Of a stretch of DNA of 64,000 nt, positions 7,749 through 15,718 are shown in pieces. Source of the stretch: Elusimicrobia bacterium UBA6262. Its GTDB lineage: Bacteria > CAYTYR01 > UBA6262. The first letter of the stretch is position 1, and every line of letters starts with the position of its first letter. The position numbers and the translations under genes are program-made. Location of the stretch: positions 7,096 to 71,095 of the forward strand of contig DJVG01000043.1 of NCBI GenBank assembly GCA_002441095.1, given 5' to 3'. The notes under the pieces are model-generated. The model was not told the DNA's origin. It ran no database searches and saw only the letters and a list, made by a program, of their open reading frames with translations.

Positions 7749-10307
7749 TTAAATGCAAGCGTTTCCCTTTTTCTTATAGTTAACCATCTTCAGGATTTCA
7801 AACCAGAGAATACTAAAGATCCCAGCCGCCGTACAGATCACAAAATCAATGAAGTGAAGCTGCGAAAAGTGAAACAACCTTTTCAAGAACGGTACATTCA
7901 GGCTCAAGCCCAGGAATAACAAGGCTCCTGTTAAAACCAGCCAGGAAGCCGTATTAGGAGCGCGCAACGTGGTTATGATCGACTTTGACCAGGAACGGTT
8001 CGTGAAGATCAGGGCTATATTGGCTACGATCAACGTGGTAAAGGTCATGGCCCTGGCTTCCATATCACCCAATCCCCGGAATAAAGCTATGGCATAAACC
8101 GCTAAGACCACGACTAAAACAGTTATACCTTGCAGCAGGCTGATACCAATAGTACGCCGGTTGAACAGTGACTGTTTAGGATCCCGCGGCGGGCGGTTCA
8201 TGATCTGTGGTTCCTCTTTTTCCGCTTCAAAGACTATCGAACACGCCGGGTCTATAATTAGCTCCAGGAAAACAATATGTACCGGTAGTAAGACCAGGGG
8301 CCATTTAAGTAAAACCGGTATCAGGGACAGGCCGGCGATCGGCACATGAATAGCAAAAATATAAGCCATGGCTTTTTTAATATTATCAAAGATCCTTCTG
8401 CCCAGCCTGACCGCTGAGACAATAGAAGAAAAATCATCATCCAGTAATACCAGTCCCGCAGCCTCCCTGGCGACATCGGTCCCGCGTCCGCCCATGGCAA
8501 TACCAATATGGGCCGCTTTCAGCGCCGTAGCGTCATTAACCCCGTCACCGGTCATGGCGACGATCTCGCCATTGGCTTTCAACGCATTGACCAGTAATAA
8601 TTTTTGTTCTGGCATGACCCGGGCAAAGATACTGGTTTTCTTGATCCGTTCACATAGTTCCGCAACACTTAATTTTTCCAGTTCCGGTCCGGTGATATAA
8701 TCATCAGCTTTATGCAAACCGATCTGGCGGGCAATATTCATAGCTGTACCAGGATAATCACCAGTGATCATTACGACGCGGATACCGGCAGTATAACATT
8801 CCTTGATGGATTCAGCCACAGTCGGGCGCACCGGATCCGTCAGTCCAACCAGCCCGACAAATTCAAAAAAGAAATCATGTTGTTGTCCTGGTAATGACTC
8901 TTCCTGGAAATGGGCTTTGGCCACGCCAATGATCCTCAATCCCTCGTCAGCCATGGTATTTATCTGCCCACTTAATTCAGCCGCCGCTGTCTGATCCATA
9001 TGGCACAGGTCAATGACCGCTTCTGGCGAACCTTTGGCCGCAATAATATAGTCTTTCCCGTCAGGAGATTTCCAGACATGGGACATCGCCAGCAATTCCT
9101 GTGACAAGGGATATTCCTGGACCAGGGTCCAATTATAATGCAAATGTTCTGTATTGGAAAGAGTTTTGGTCCCTAGATCCCTGATGGCTTTTTCCATCGG
9201 GTCAAAAGGATCATGCTGGCTGGCCAGGATGGCAAACTCTACGATCTCATGGAATTTTTCCGGTAGCCTTCCCTTATACTCCGGATCAACGGCAAAGTAC
9301 TTGCTTTGGGCACACACTTTTCCGACCGTCATCCGGTTCATGGTCAGGGTCCCGGTTTTGTCCACACAGAGCACCGTGGCTGCTCCCAAAGTTTCAATGA
9401 CCGGTACCCTCCGGGTTAAAACATTTTTTTGGGAAATACGCCAGGCTCCTAACGCCAGGAAAATGGTCAGGACCACCGGGAATTCTTCCGGCAGCATGGC
9501 CATCGCCAGGGTAATGCCGGCCAGAAACCCGTGCAGGAAACTGCCGGTAGTCAAACCATAGGCGACAATAACGATCGAACATAGTACTATACCGCTAATA
9601 GCTAAATTTTTAACTACCCTGCCGGTTTCTTTCTGCAAGGCTGTTTCTTCTTCTTCTATGGTTTGCAGGGATTTACCGATCTTGCCGATCTCTGTATTCA
9701 GGCCTGTACCCTTTACCCGGGCGATCCCTTGACCGCGCACGACCAGTGTTGCTGAATAAACAAACGGCGTATCTTCGCCACCGGGACGGGACATTTCCTC
9801 ATCAGATTTTTCGGCAGTTTTCCTAACCGGCACTGACTCACCGGTTAACAAGGATTCATCCACAGAAAGAGCGCTGGACCAAAGCACCATGGCATCAGCC
9901 GGTATACGGTCACCTTCAGCCAGGATCAGGATATCTTCACACACCACTTCCCGGCCGGCAATACGTAATTGTTTACCATCCCTGATCACCAGTGCCCTGG
10001 GGCTGGTGATATCACGCAAAGCCTCCAAAGCCCGCTCAGTTTTGCGTTCCTGGTACAGGGTAATACCCATCACCACAAAAACAAAACCCAGCAGCATTAA
10101 TGCTTCCTGTTTATCACCCAATAACCAGTAAATTACCCCGCAGGCCACCAGCAGCAGGAACATCGGTTCGCTCAATATTTCAAAAGCGATCTTCCAGACA
10201 CTGCGCCGACGACTGGACGGGAGTTCATTATATCCTTCTGCCCCCAATCTGGCCTGCGCTTCTTTTTGGGACAGTCCGGTAATATTTTTTATTTCACTGT
10301 AATCCAT
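7749..10307 (-). CDS. P2-type cation-transporting ATPase (Ca2+-ATPase-like)
   Basis: The 852-residue protein is a complete P-type ATPase that pumps cations across the inner membrane at the cost of ATP. Landmarks are the N-terminal cation ATPase domain (1-80), the actuator loop with TGES at 155-158, the membrane motif PEEFP at 273-277, the phosphorylation site DKTGTLT with Asp316, the hinge GDGVNDATALK and a C-terminal block of about six membrane helices. PEEFP in place of the PEGLP of well-studied Ca2+ pumps makes the ion uncertain. Ca2+ is most likely; Mn2+ or Na+ are alternatives. The gene starts 23 bases after the stop of the ABC permease, so it could be cotranscribed with the metal importer. 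Confidence 0.92.
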   Translation of the reverse strand: MDYSEIKNITGLSQKEAQARLGAEGYNELPSSRRRSVWKIAFEILSEPMFLLLVACGVIYWLLGDKQEALMLLGFVFVVMGITLYQERKTERALEALRDITSPRALVIRDGKQLRIAGREVVCEDILILAEGDRIPADAMVLWSSALSVDESLLTGESVPVRKTAEKSDEEMSRPGGEDTPFVYSATLVVRGQGIARVKGTGLNTEIGKIGKSLQTIEEEETALQKETGRVVKNLAISGIVLCSIVIVAYGLTTGSFLHGFLAGITLAMAMLPEEFPVVLTIFLALGAWRISQKNVLTRRVPVIETLGAATVLCVDKTGTLTMNRMTVGKVCAQSKYFAVDPEYKGRLPEKFHEIVEFAILASQHDPFDPMEKAIRDLGTKTLSNTEHLHYNWTLVQEYPLSQELLAMSHVWKSPDGKDYIIAAKGSPEAVIDLCHMDQTAAAELSGQINTMADEGLRIIGVAKAHFQEESLPGQQHDFFFEFVGLVGLTDPVRPTVAESIKECYTAGIRVVMITGDYPGTAMNIARQIGLHKADDYITGPELEKLSVAELCERIKKTSIFARVMPEQKLLLVNALKANGEIVAMTGDGVNDATALKAAHIGIAMGGRGTDVAREAAGLVLLDDDFSSIVSAVRLGRRIFDNIKKAMAYIFAIHVPIAGLSLIPVLLKWPLVLLPVHIVFLELIIDPACSIVFEAEKEEPQIMNRPPRDPKQSLFNRRTIGISLLQGITVLVVVLAVYAIALFRGLGDMEARAMTFTTLIVANIALIFTNRSWSKSIITTLRAPNTASWLVLTGALLFLGLSLNVPFLKRLFHFSQLHFIDFVICTAAGIFSILWFEILKMVNYKKKGNACI

Positions 10308-10330
10308 TCCGTCATGGTCCTTTTCCTATG

Positions 10331-11140
10331 CTACTTCCTGATCTGGCGGTAAAGGAAAGAACTTATAAACAATACCAGGCTCACCAGGACAATGGTAGCC
10401 CCGCTGGGCCAGTCCAGGAAAAAGGAAAGCATAATACCTGTCCAGACTGAAACCACCGCCACTACTACCGCCACCAGCATCGTCATCCTGAATCCTTTGG
10501 CAACCTGCAGTGCAGTGACAGTAGGCAGTATTAGCAAAGCCGATACCAGCATTATGCCCACTACTTTCATGGCTAGTACTACGGTAATAGCAGTCAAAAC
10601 CACCAGCATTTTATTTACGGCCTTGGTATTTATGCCTTCAGCCTGGGCGCATTCTTCATCAAAAGTGACTGCCACCAGGTCATAATAAAAAAAAGCCACC
10701 AGAATAATAACTATCGTCGCCAAGCCGATGGACATCCATACCTCAGTCTTAGTGATAGCCAGGATATTGCCAAACAGGTAACTGAACAAGTCAATATTAA
10801 AGCCCTTGGTTATGCTCACCAGCAGGATCCCGATAGCAATACCCAGCGCTGAAACAATGCCGATAGCCGCATCTCCGTAAAGGTACTGCGCTTCAGTCAG
10901 TTTCATGATCCCTAGAGAACTAAGGACCACCAAAGGCAAAGCTACATACACTGGAGTGACATTAAAGAACAAACCTAAGGCTAAAGCGCCAAAAGTCACA
11001 TGTGACAGGCCATCCCCGATCAGGGACAAGCGGCGCAGCACCAGGAACACACCCAGAATAGCGCACAAAGCCGCAATGAATGAACCGGCAATGACTGCCC
11101 GCTGCATAAAGCCGTAACTTAGAAATTTAAATAAATCCAT
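10331..11140 (-). CDS. Metal ABC transporter permease, ZnuB/MntB family
   Basis: This 269-residue integral membrane protein belongs to the ABC-3 permease family, which imports Zn2+ or Mn2+ together with an ATPase and a binding protein. About eight hydrophobic helices cover the chain, and the block RLSLIGDGLSHVTFGALAL near residue 45 is the family signature. I start at the ATG at 11140, which has an AAAGG ribosome binding site; the longer frame would use a TTG at 11158 without one. It lies downstream of the matching ATPase and binding-protein genes across a 150-base gap filled with ATCAGG repeats. Zinc versus manganese cannot be decided from the permease. Confidence 0.93.
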   Translation of the reverse strand: MDLFKFLSYGFMQRAVIAGSFIAALCAILGVFLVLRRLSLIGDGLSHVTFGALALGLFFNVTPVYVALPLVVLSSLGIMKLTEAQYLYGDAAIGIVSALGIAIGILLVSITKGFNIDLFSYLFGNILAITKTEVWMSIGLATIVIILVAFFYYDLVAVTFDEECAQAEGINTKAVNKMLVVLTAITVVLAMKVVGIMLVSALLILPTVTALQVAKGFRMTMLVAVVVAVVSVWTGIMLSFFLDWPSGATIVLVSLVLFISSFLYRQIRK

Positions 11141-11176
11141 TGGGGAACCTTTTTTCAAAATAAGTTATAAACTACG

Positions 11177-11291
11177 GGTATCAGGTAATCAGGGGACCAG
11201 GGAGTGGATATCAGGAAATCAGGACAGCAGGTCTTACCTGATACTCTGATAACCTGATTCCCTCTACCTGATAACCTGTTATCCTGATGTC
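11177..11291. repeat. ATCAGG array with inverted arms between the ABC ATPase and permease genes
   Basis: On the minus strand the array starts at the base after the stop codon of the ATPase gene. It holds about six ATCAGG or AACAGG units, a short GTAAGACCTGCTG centre, then about five CCTGAT units in the opposite sense. It therefore interrupts an otherwise tight metal-importer operon with a potential long hairpin, and could lower permease expression relative to the ATPase. Confidence 0.85.
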
Positions 11292-12059
11292 CTAACTTTT
11301 CGGCGCATCATGCCGATGGCAGATAAGATGCTGGGCATATTCACCGAAGTACTCGGTAATGTCCGGGGAAGCGCAAAAATTATCAAAACCGCCAAAAAAG
11401 ATGATCTTTTTATCCAGGTACAGCATTTTCGCCGCGTATTTCCCGATCGTGCCAATATCATGCGTGATCAATAAAATAGTTACTTTTCTTTTTTCATTGA
11501 ATTCTTTCAGCACCGCGTAAAATCTTTCCCGGGTTTCCGGGTCAAGCGCAGTAGTCGGCTCATCAAGGATCAATAATTCCGGTTCACCGGCTAAGGCCCT
11601 GGCGGCCATGGCGCGCTGCTGTTGCCCGCCGGAGAGCTCGCTGATAAGCTTATGCTTAATGTCCCTGATCTCCAGCAGGGCCAGTGCCTTATCGATCGCG
11701 ATTTCATCGGTGCGGGATATCTGCTTGGGGAATTTTTTGCCGGCTAAAAGGCCGAATGATACTACTTCCCTGACAGTAGCCGGGAACTGCGGATTAAAGG
11801 AAGTTAATTTTTGCGGTAAATACCCTATCCTCTGCCACTCCTTGAACTGGCTTTGCCTCGTACCCAAAATACTTATTTTTCCCTGGGTCGGCAGGAGCAG
11901 GCCCAGGATAGTCCGGACTAGGGTGGTTTTGCCAGAGCCATTGGGGCCAACAATACCGATATAATCCCCGGCTTGCGCGGTAAAAGAGATCCCGCTCAAA
12001 ACTTCATTCGCCTGGTATTTTACCGTGACCTGGTCTACGGCTAAAGAAATTACTGACAT
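11292..12059 (-). CDS. Metal ABC transporter ATP-binding protein, ZnuC/MntA family
   Basis: The 255-residue cytoplasmic ATPase energises metal import. It shows Walker A GPNGSGKTT at about 37-45, signature LSGGQQQR, Walker B LLILDEPTTALDP and the H-loop ITHDI. The ATG at 12059 lies inside the last codons of the binding-protein gene (10-base overlap) with AGGA six bases upstream, so the two are translationally coupled. The C-terminal extension IIFFGGFDNFCASPDITEYF is typical of the Zn/Mn subfamily. Confidence 0.94.
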   Translation of the reverse strand: MSVISLAVDQVTVKYQANEVLSGISFTAQAGDYIGIVGPNGSGKTTLVRTILGLLLPTQGKISILGTRQSQFKEWQRIGYLPQKLTSFNPQFPATVREVVSFGLLAGKKFPKQISRTDEIAIDKALALLEIRDIKHKLISELSGGQQQRAMAARALAGEPELLILDEPTTALDPETRERFYAVLKEFNEKRKVTILLITHDIGTIGKYAAKMLYLDKKIIFFGGFDNFCASPDITEYFGEYAQHLICHRHDAPKS

Positions 12060-12916
12060 GACAATCCTAGTTTTAAATTATTTAAATTAGCTTTCATAAT
12101 ATCAATAAAACTTATCCCCTTATCCAGTTCTTCCCTGGATACATTATGGGCAGCGGAAAGTTCCAGCAGACGTACTCCGGTCTCTTGCGCGAGGGTTTCG
12201 GCTACCCGCGGAGAGACCAGTTCTTCATAAAAAATATATTTCACTTTATTTTGCCTGATCGTGTCAACCAGCTCAGCCAGGTTCCTGGGCGTTGGCTCCG
12301 CGTCCGGAGAGAATCCTTTATAGGCAGCTATGTATTTTAAATGGTAACGCCTGGCCAGGTAACCAAAAGCAAAATGCCCGCTCTGGATCAGCACTTTATC
12401 CCGGCAGCCGGATAATGCTCCCTGGTATTCGGTATCCAGTTCGGCCAGCTTTTTATTATATTGCCTGGCTGCGGCCTGGTATAGATTCCGGTTGGCCGGG
12501 TCCCTGGCAGCTAAGACATCGCGAATGCGGTTAACCATGATCATAGCTTTGGTAAAATCCAGCCAGGTATGCGGATCATTGTCTGTGAAACCGCTGCTCG
12601 CTTCCAGCACTATTAACTTCTTATTATCGATCCCGCGGATAAATTTTTCCGCCCAGGGTTCCATCTGCCTGCTGGTATAGATAAATACATCCGCCTCTGT
12701 TACCCTGACCACATCACCGGCAGACGGTTCGTAACTATGCGCTTCCACTCCGGGAGGCAGCAGCAGGATCACGGAGATATTATCCTGGCCGACATTGCGC
12801 GCAAAATCATAGAGCGGGAATAATGTTGTTATGACGGTTTGTTTTTTTTCAGCGGCGATCAGGTTGGAATTCAAGAAGAAAACCAAGAGACACAAAAAAG
12901 AAAGTTTTTTGTACAT
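12050..12916 (-). CDS. Metal ABC transporter substrate-binding protein, ZnuA-like
   Basis: The 288-residue protein has a Sec signal peptide (residues 1-22, hydrophobic FLCLLVFFLN core, cleavage near IAAE) and would work in the periplasm. The cluster A-I binding-protein fold is shown by LFPLYDFAR, PPGVEAHSYEP with His60, DPHTW with His116, SGHFAFGYLARRY with His181, and the C-terminal KGISFIDIMKANLNNL. Three histidines at these positions are the usual Zn2+/Mn2+ ligands. The His-rich loop found in many ZnuA proteins after the first ligand is absent, so Mn2+ or low-demand Zn2+ uptake is possible. It is coupled to the ATPase gene downstream and begins one base after the stop of the GH26-like gene. 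Confidence 0.92.
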   Translation of the reverse strand: MYKKLSFLCLLVFFLNSNLIAAEKKQTVITTLFPLYDFARNVGQDNISVILLLPPGVEAHSYEPSAGDVVRVTEADVFIYTSRQMEPWAEKFIRGIDNKKLIVLEASSGFTDNDPHTWLDFTKAMIMVNRIRDVLAARDPANRNLYQAAARQYNKKLAELDTEYQGALSGCRDKVLIQSGHFAFGYLARRYHLKYIAAYKGFSPDAEPTPRNLAELVDTIRQNKVKYIFYEELVSPRVAETLAQETGVRLLELSAAHNVSREELDKGISFIDIMKANLNNLKLGLSCQ

Positions 12917-12917
12917 T

Positions 12918-14000
12918 TTAATACCCTAATTCATCATACAGGGTACTTGACGAATGTAAATACTCGGACTGGCTGGTTTCAGTGATCCAATTACCTTTAA
13001 CCGTGATATTATTTTGTATCCGGCAATTACCCCACCCCTGGCCCTGAAACATGGGTATCGTTTCCCAGTCCCAGTTAATGTAAGAGATGGCTTTTACCTT
13101 TTTAGCTGCGACAAAATCAAAGAATGACTTGAACCAGTTATCCCAGGAAGTTTGCCCGGATAAGGTGCCGATACCATACGGTGTTGCTTCCGCGATCATC
13201 AGCGGCTTATTATGCTCGACGGCAATGGCGGCAATATGATCCATGTAGGCGCTCATCTCAGTTAAAAAAAACGAAACCCCTACCCAATCTACATAACTAT
13301 CTCCGGGATACCAGTTTATAGCCGCGGTCGAATTATTTTGAGCCCAGGAATGCCAGACATAAGCCACATTAATGATACCCTGAGCGCGGAGATGGTCAAC
13401 TACATGCTTATAAGCACGGACATATTTTTCGGCGGTATAATGAAAATCAGGATTGTCAAATTCATAGCCAACGCGCAAATAGACCGGCCGGTTAAGATTC
13501 TTGATCCAGTTACCTAAAGTATCAAGATTGGCGTCATAGTCACCATTATCGATCCGGTCAAGGTCATCTTCACTGCCGGTCGTTCCTGACATCCATAAGC
13601 CGATCTGCACAGCCATATCCGGATAATCCGCGAAACTTAACGGGAAATCCCATGTACCACCTTCATTATCACCAGGCACTTTTATTAATTCCAATCGCTG
13701 GATTGATGTATAAACCATCAATCCGCCAGGATTACCGATATCAGTAATATACTCTTCCAGAGCCGGCTGGTCCTGGCCAATGATCAACAGCACTTTACCG
13801 TCTGCTGGCTCATATTTCCCTAACAAAGGAGACCTCTCAGTAGTAAATGTTGCGTTCTTGGAGTGTGCTTTTTCATCCAGTTCACCTATTTTTTTACGTA
13901 CTGCTCCGGTCATACCCAAACTTATTCCGCCGGCCCATACCAGGCCCAAACTCAATTGTAATCCGGCTAATAGTAAAGATATTAGATACTGTCTTTTCAT
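12918..14000 (-). CDS. Secreted GH26-like glycoside hydrolase
   Basis: The 360-residue protein starts with a signal peptide or anchor (hydrophobic residues 5-22, VWAGG). The body resembles GH26 beta-mannanase-type TIM barrels: YLRVGYEFD, with Glu180 as the presumed acid/base; VAYVWHSW; a WVGVSFF strand; and PLMIAEATP, with Glu271 as the presumed nucleophile, followed by SWDNWFKSFFDFV. The substrate cannot be read from the sequence. Mannan, mixed-linkage glucan or the cell's own exopolysaccharide are possible. It sits in an unexpected place, 11 bases after a barrel-protein gene and one base before the metal-binding protein gene, so all may share one mRNA. Confidence 0.75.
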   Translation of the reverse strand: MKRQYLISLLLAGLQLSLGLVWAGGISLGMTGAVRKKIGELDEKAHSKNATFTTERSPLLGKYEPADGKVLLIIGQDQPALEEYITDIGNPGGLMVYTSIQRLELIKVPGDNEGGTWDFPLSFADYPDMAVQIGLWMSGTTGSEDDLDRIDNGDYDANLDTLGNWIKNLNRPVYLRVGYEFDNPDFHYTAEKYVRAYKHVVDHLRAQGIINVAYVWHSWAQNNSTAAINWYPGDSYVDWVGVSFFLTEMSAYMDHIAAIAVEHNKPLMIAEATPYGIGTLSGQTSWDNWFKSFFDFVAAKKVKAISYINWDWETIPMFQGQGWGNCRIQNNITVKGNWITETSQSEYLHSSSTLYDELGY

Positions 14001-14011
14001 TAGCCTGGCCC

Positions 14012-14560
14012 TTATTCCTCTTCGTATTCTTCCTCTTCTATTTCTAGCTCTTGCTTTACTTTTCCTGTTTTGCGCCGGCTGATTTCTTGTTGACTGCCGA
14101 AATACCAGTTAAGCCCAAAATTAACAACATATTCAATACCATTAACACTGAGGGAAGATTCTTTATCTTTTAAGATGATAAAAGCCGGCCCAAAATCAAC
14201 CTGCAGGGAAAAACGGCTCAGCAAAAAGAATTCTATACCCAGATAGAGCTCTTCAGCAAAGCCATGGCCCTTGCTTTCCTCACCTTTAAAACTGACATAA
14301 TCCGACTCAATGCCCATAAACAGCACGGCATTACTATCAGGATTAAAATAATAATTACCCCGCAACCCGCCAATAACTATATCGTCAGCAAATTGTCCGC
14401 GTAACTCCAGGCTTAACCGGTTATTAAATAAATACTTGATCCCGGCGCCAGGATAATTCAATCCCACTCCCCAACGCGGCAGTGCTTCTTCACCTGCTGC
14501 CGAGGAATATGGCAGTAATAAAAAAAATAACAGCAACGCTGTATTTAAAATACGTTTCAT
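14012..14560 (-). CDS. Small outer-membrane beta-barrel-like protein with acidic tail
   Basis: The 182-residue protein has a clear signal peptide (NTALLLFFLLLPYSSAAGEE) and alternating hydrophobic strands typical of an eight-stranded barrel (GVGLNYPGAGIKYLF, SLELRGQF, GLRGNYYF, FSLQVDFGPAFI, VVNFGLNWYFG). It ends after the barrel in a highly acidic tail of about ten Glu residues. No enzyme motif is seen, and it cannot be named more closely than an OmpA/OmpW-like barrel. The start has no Shine-Dalgarno; a TAATAT box lies six bases before the ATG. Confidence 0.65.
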   Translation of the reverse strand: MKRILNTALLLFFLLLPYSSAAGEEALPRWGVGLNYPGAGIKYLFNNRLSLELRGQFADDIVIGGLRGNYYFNPDSNAVLFMGIESDYVSFKGEESKGHGFAEELYLGIEFFLLSRFSLQVDFGPAFIILKDKESSLSVNGIEYVVNFGLNWYFGSQQEISRRKTGKVKQELEIEEEEYEEE

Positions 14561-14566
14561 GGCAAA

Positions 14567-14596
14567 ATATTACCCCATTTCCGTACTTAAAAGCAA
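14567..14596 (-). promoter_or_regulatory. Putative sigma70 promoter of the barrel-protein gene, leaderless layout
   Basis: On the minus strand a TTGCTT at 14596-14591 and a TAATAT at 14572-14567 are spaced 18 bases apart. The -10 box is only six bases from the ATG at 14560, and no ribosome binding site fits, so transcription would begin at or next to the start codon. Confidence 0.45.
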
Positions 14597-14613
14597 GGGA
14601 AAACCATTCCCTC

Positions 14614-15081
14614 TTAGTAGACCTGCTTATCAGGTAACCGGTCCCAATCCTTTAATAGACCCAGGCACTCTTTCCGGGCATGATCCCTGATTATTTTCAC
14701 CGCACTCCCGCCAAGTTTTTTCAGCACTCTATTGCTGATAGCCAGCTCATTGAATCCTCTCTTTTTTACATCACTAATTGTTGTGCCATAATAAATTTTT
14801 ACTATCTTAGCCCAGTGAATAGCGGCAAAGCACATCGGGCAGGGCTCAGTAGTAGAATAAATCTCACAGCCGCTCAAGTCAAAGGTCCCAAGTTTTTTAG
14901 CGGCCAGCCTGATAGTATTTATTTCCGCATGGCAAGTAGCATCATTTTTTAATACTGTATTGCGTGCAACGGCTATGACCCGGCCCCTTTTAACAATACA
15001 CGCGCCAAAAGGACCGCCCTGTATATCAGTCAGGTTTTTTCTTGCTTCTTTGATCGCCCTTTGCATAAATTTCTTTTGCAT
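14614..15081 (-). CDS. guaD: Guanine deaminase (cytidine/deoxycytidylate deaminase fold)
   Basis: The 155-residue zinc enzyme has the HAE motif (His51, Glu53) and the PCPMC motif (Cys81, Cys84) of the CDA fold. Length, the LGTFDLSGCEIYSTTEPCPMC context and the C-terminal swap-like tail (LLKDWDRLPDKQVY) match the Bacillus-type guanine deaminase, which turns guanine into xanthine and ammonia, better than TadA, which has a different tail. The ATG is preceded by AAGGATTTT. Released ammonia would fit the nitrogen-rich theme of the window, but that link is inference. TadA-like tRNA deaminase is the alternative. Confidence 0.8.
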   Translation of the reverse strand: MQKKFMQRAIKEARKNLTDIQGGPFGACIVKRGRVIAVARNTVLKNDATCHAEINTIRLAAKKLGTFDLSGCEIYSTTEPCPMCFAAIHWAKIVKIYYGTTISDVKKRGFNELAISNRVLKKLGGSAVKIIRDHARKECLGLLKDWDRLPDKQVY

Positions 15082-15092
15082 AAAATCCTTTT

Positions 15093-15179
15093 GGATTACA
15101 CAGATTACGAAAAGCGATTACACAGATAGAACGAAAGCTAGTAATCAGTGTAATCTCTCTTAATAATCGGTGTAATCAT
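15093..15179. repeat. GATTACAC array with inverted arms after the cupin gene
   Basis: On the minus strand, beginning in the stop codon of the cupin gene, two direct units (GATTACACCGATTA, GATTACACTGATTA) are followed after a short spacer by two inverted units (ATCTGTGTAATC twice). It fills the gap up to the guanine deaminase ribosome binding site. The family is the same as at 5320-5376. Confidence 0.8.
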
Positions 15180-15484
15180 TTGCTAGATTTGATCATTATG
15201 AGCATCATTTTAAATTTCTTGGTGGCTATTAAGGCATGCGGGCGACCCGCCGGCAGTTTTACCAGGTCCCCCTTGACCGCGCGTTGCGGTTTGCCAGCGA
15301 TAGTTATTTCGGCTTCCCCGTCAACAAGATAAACCAGGGCATCGAAGGGAGCTGTATGCTCGCTTAATCCTTGCCCTTGATCGAATGAAAAAAGGGTCAC
15401 GGTCCCGGTGTCTTTTTTAATCACGGTACGGCTGACCACCGCCCCTTTCTGGTAGGCTATCATCTTATTTAACTGCATTTTCAT
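15176..15484 (-). CDS. Small cupin-domain protein
   Basis: The 102-residue protein is a single cupin barrel: GQGLSEHTAPFDALVYLVDGEAEITI corresponds to motif 1 with His and Glu-like positions, and LVKLPAGRPHALIA to motif 2 with its His. Such proteins bind metal or small ligands; the ligand is unknown here. The stop codon TGA forms the first bases of a GATTACAC repeat. Two possible starts, M1 and M3, are six bases apart and the ribosome binding site GGGA fits the second slightly better. Confidence 0.8.
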   Translation of the reverse strand: MKMQLNKMIAYQKGAVVSRTVIKKDTGTVTLFSFDQGQGLSEHTAPFDALVYLVDGEAEITIAGKPQRAVKGDLVKLPAGRPHALIATKKFKMMLIMIKSSK

Positions 15485-15581
15485 CTTCCCTTTACCTGAA
15501 GTATCCTGGCTTCCCGCAGTGCCAATTGATCCTCCCTTTTTTAAGTGTGCCAGTGCTCGAGTTGCCAGTCAGAACAAGAAC

Positions 15582-15698
15582 AGTGACCAGGTGTAAGTTT
15601 TGGAAGTAAGTTTGGTCTGAGGTCTATGGGTATTAGGCTCTAACCCACAACTTCAGACCTACTTCCATACCTACTTCTACAACCTTCACCCTATCACT
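15582..15698. repeat. About 50-bp imperfect inverted repeat upstream of the cupin gene
   Basis: Arms at about 15582-15632 and 15642-15698 are imperfect reverse complements. They share AGTGA, AGGTG, GAAGTA, TGGTCTGA/TCAGACC and ATGGGT/ACCCA blocks around a short loop. The arms themselves contain GAAGTA-type sub-repeats. It lies between glycerol kinase and cupin genes and has no T-run, so it is not a standard terminator. Confidence 0.65.
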
Positions 15699-15718
15699 AC
15701 TGATTCTCGTATTTACTG

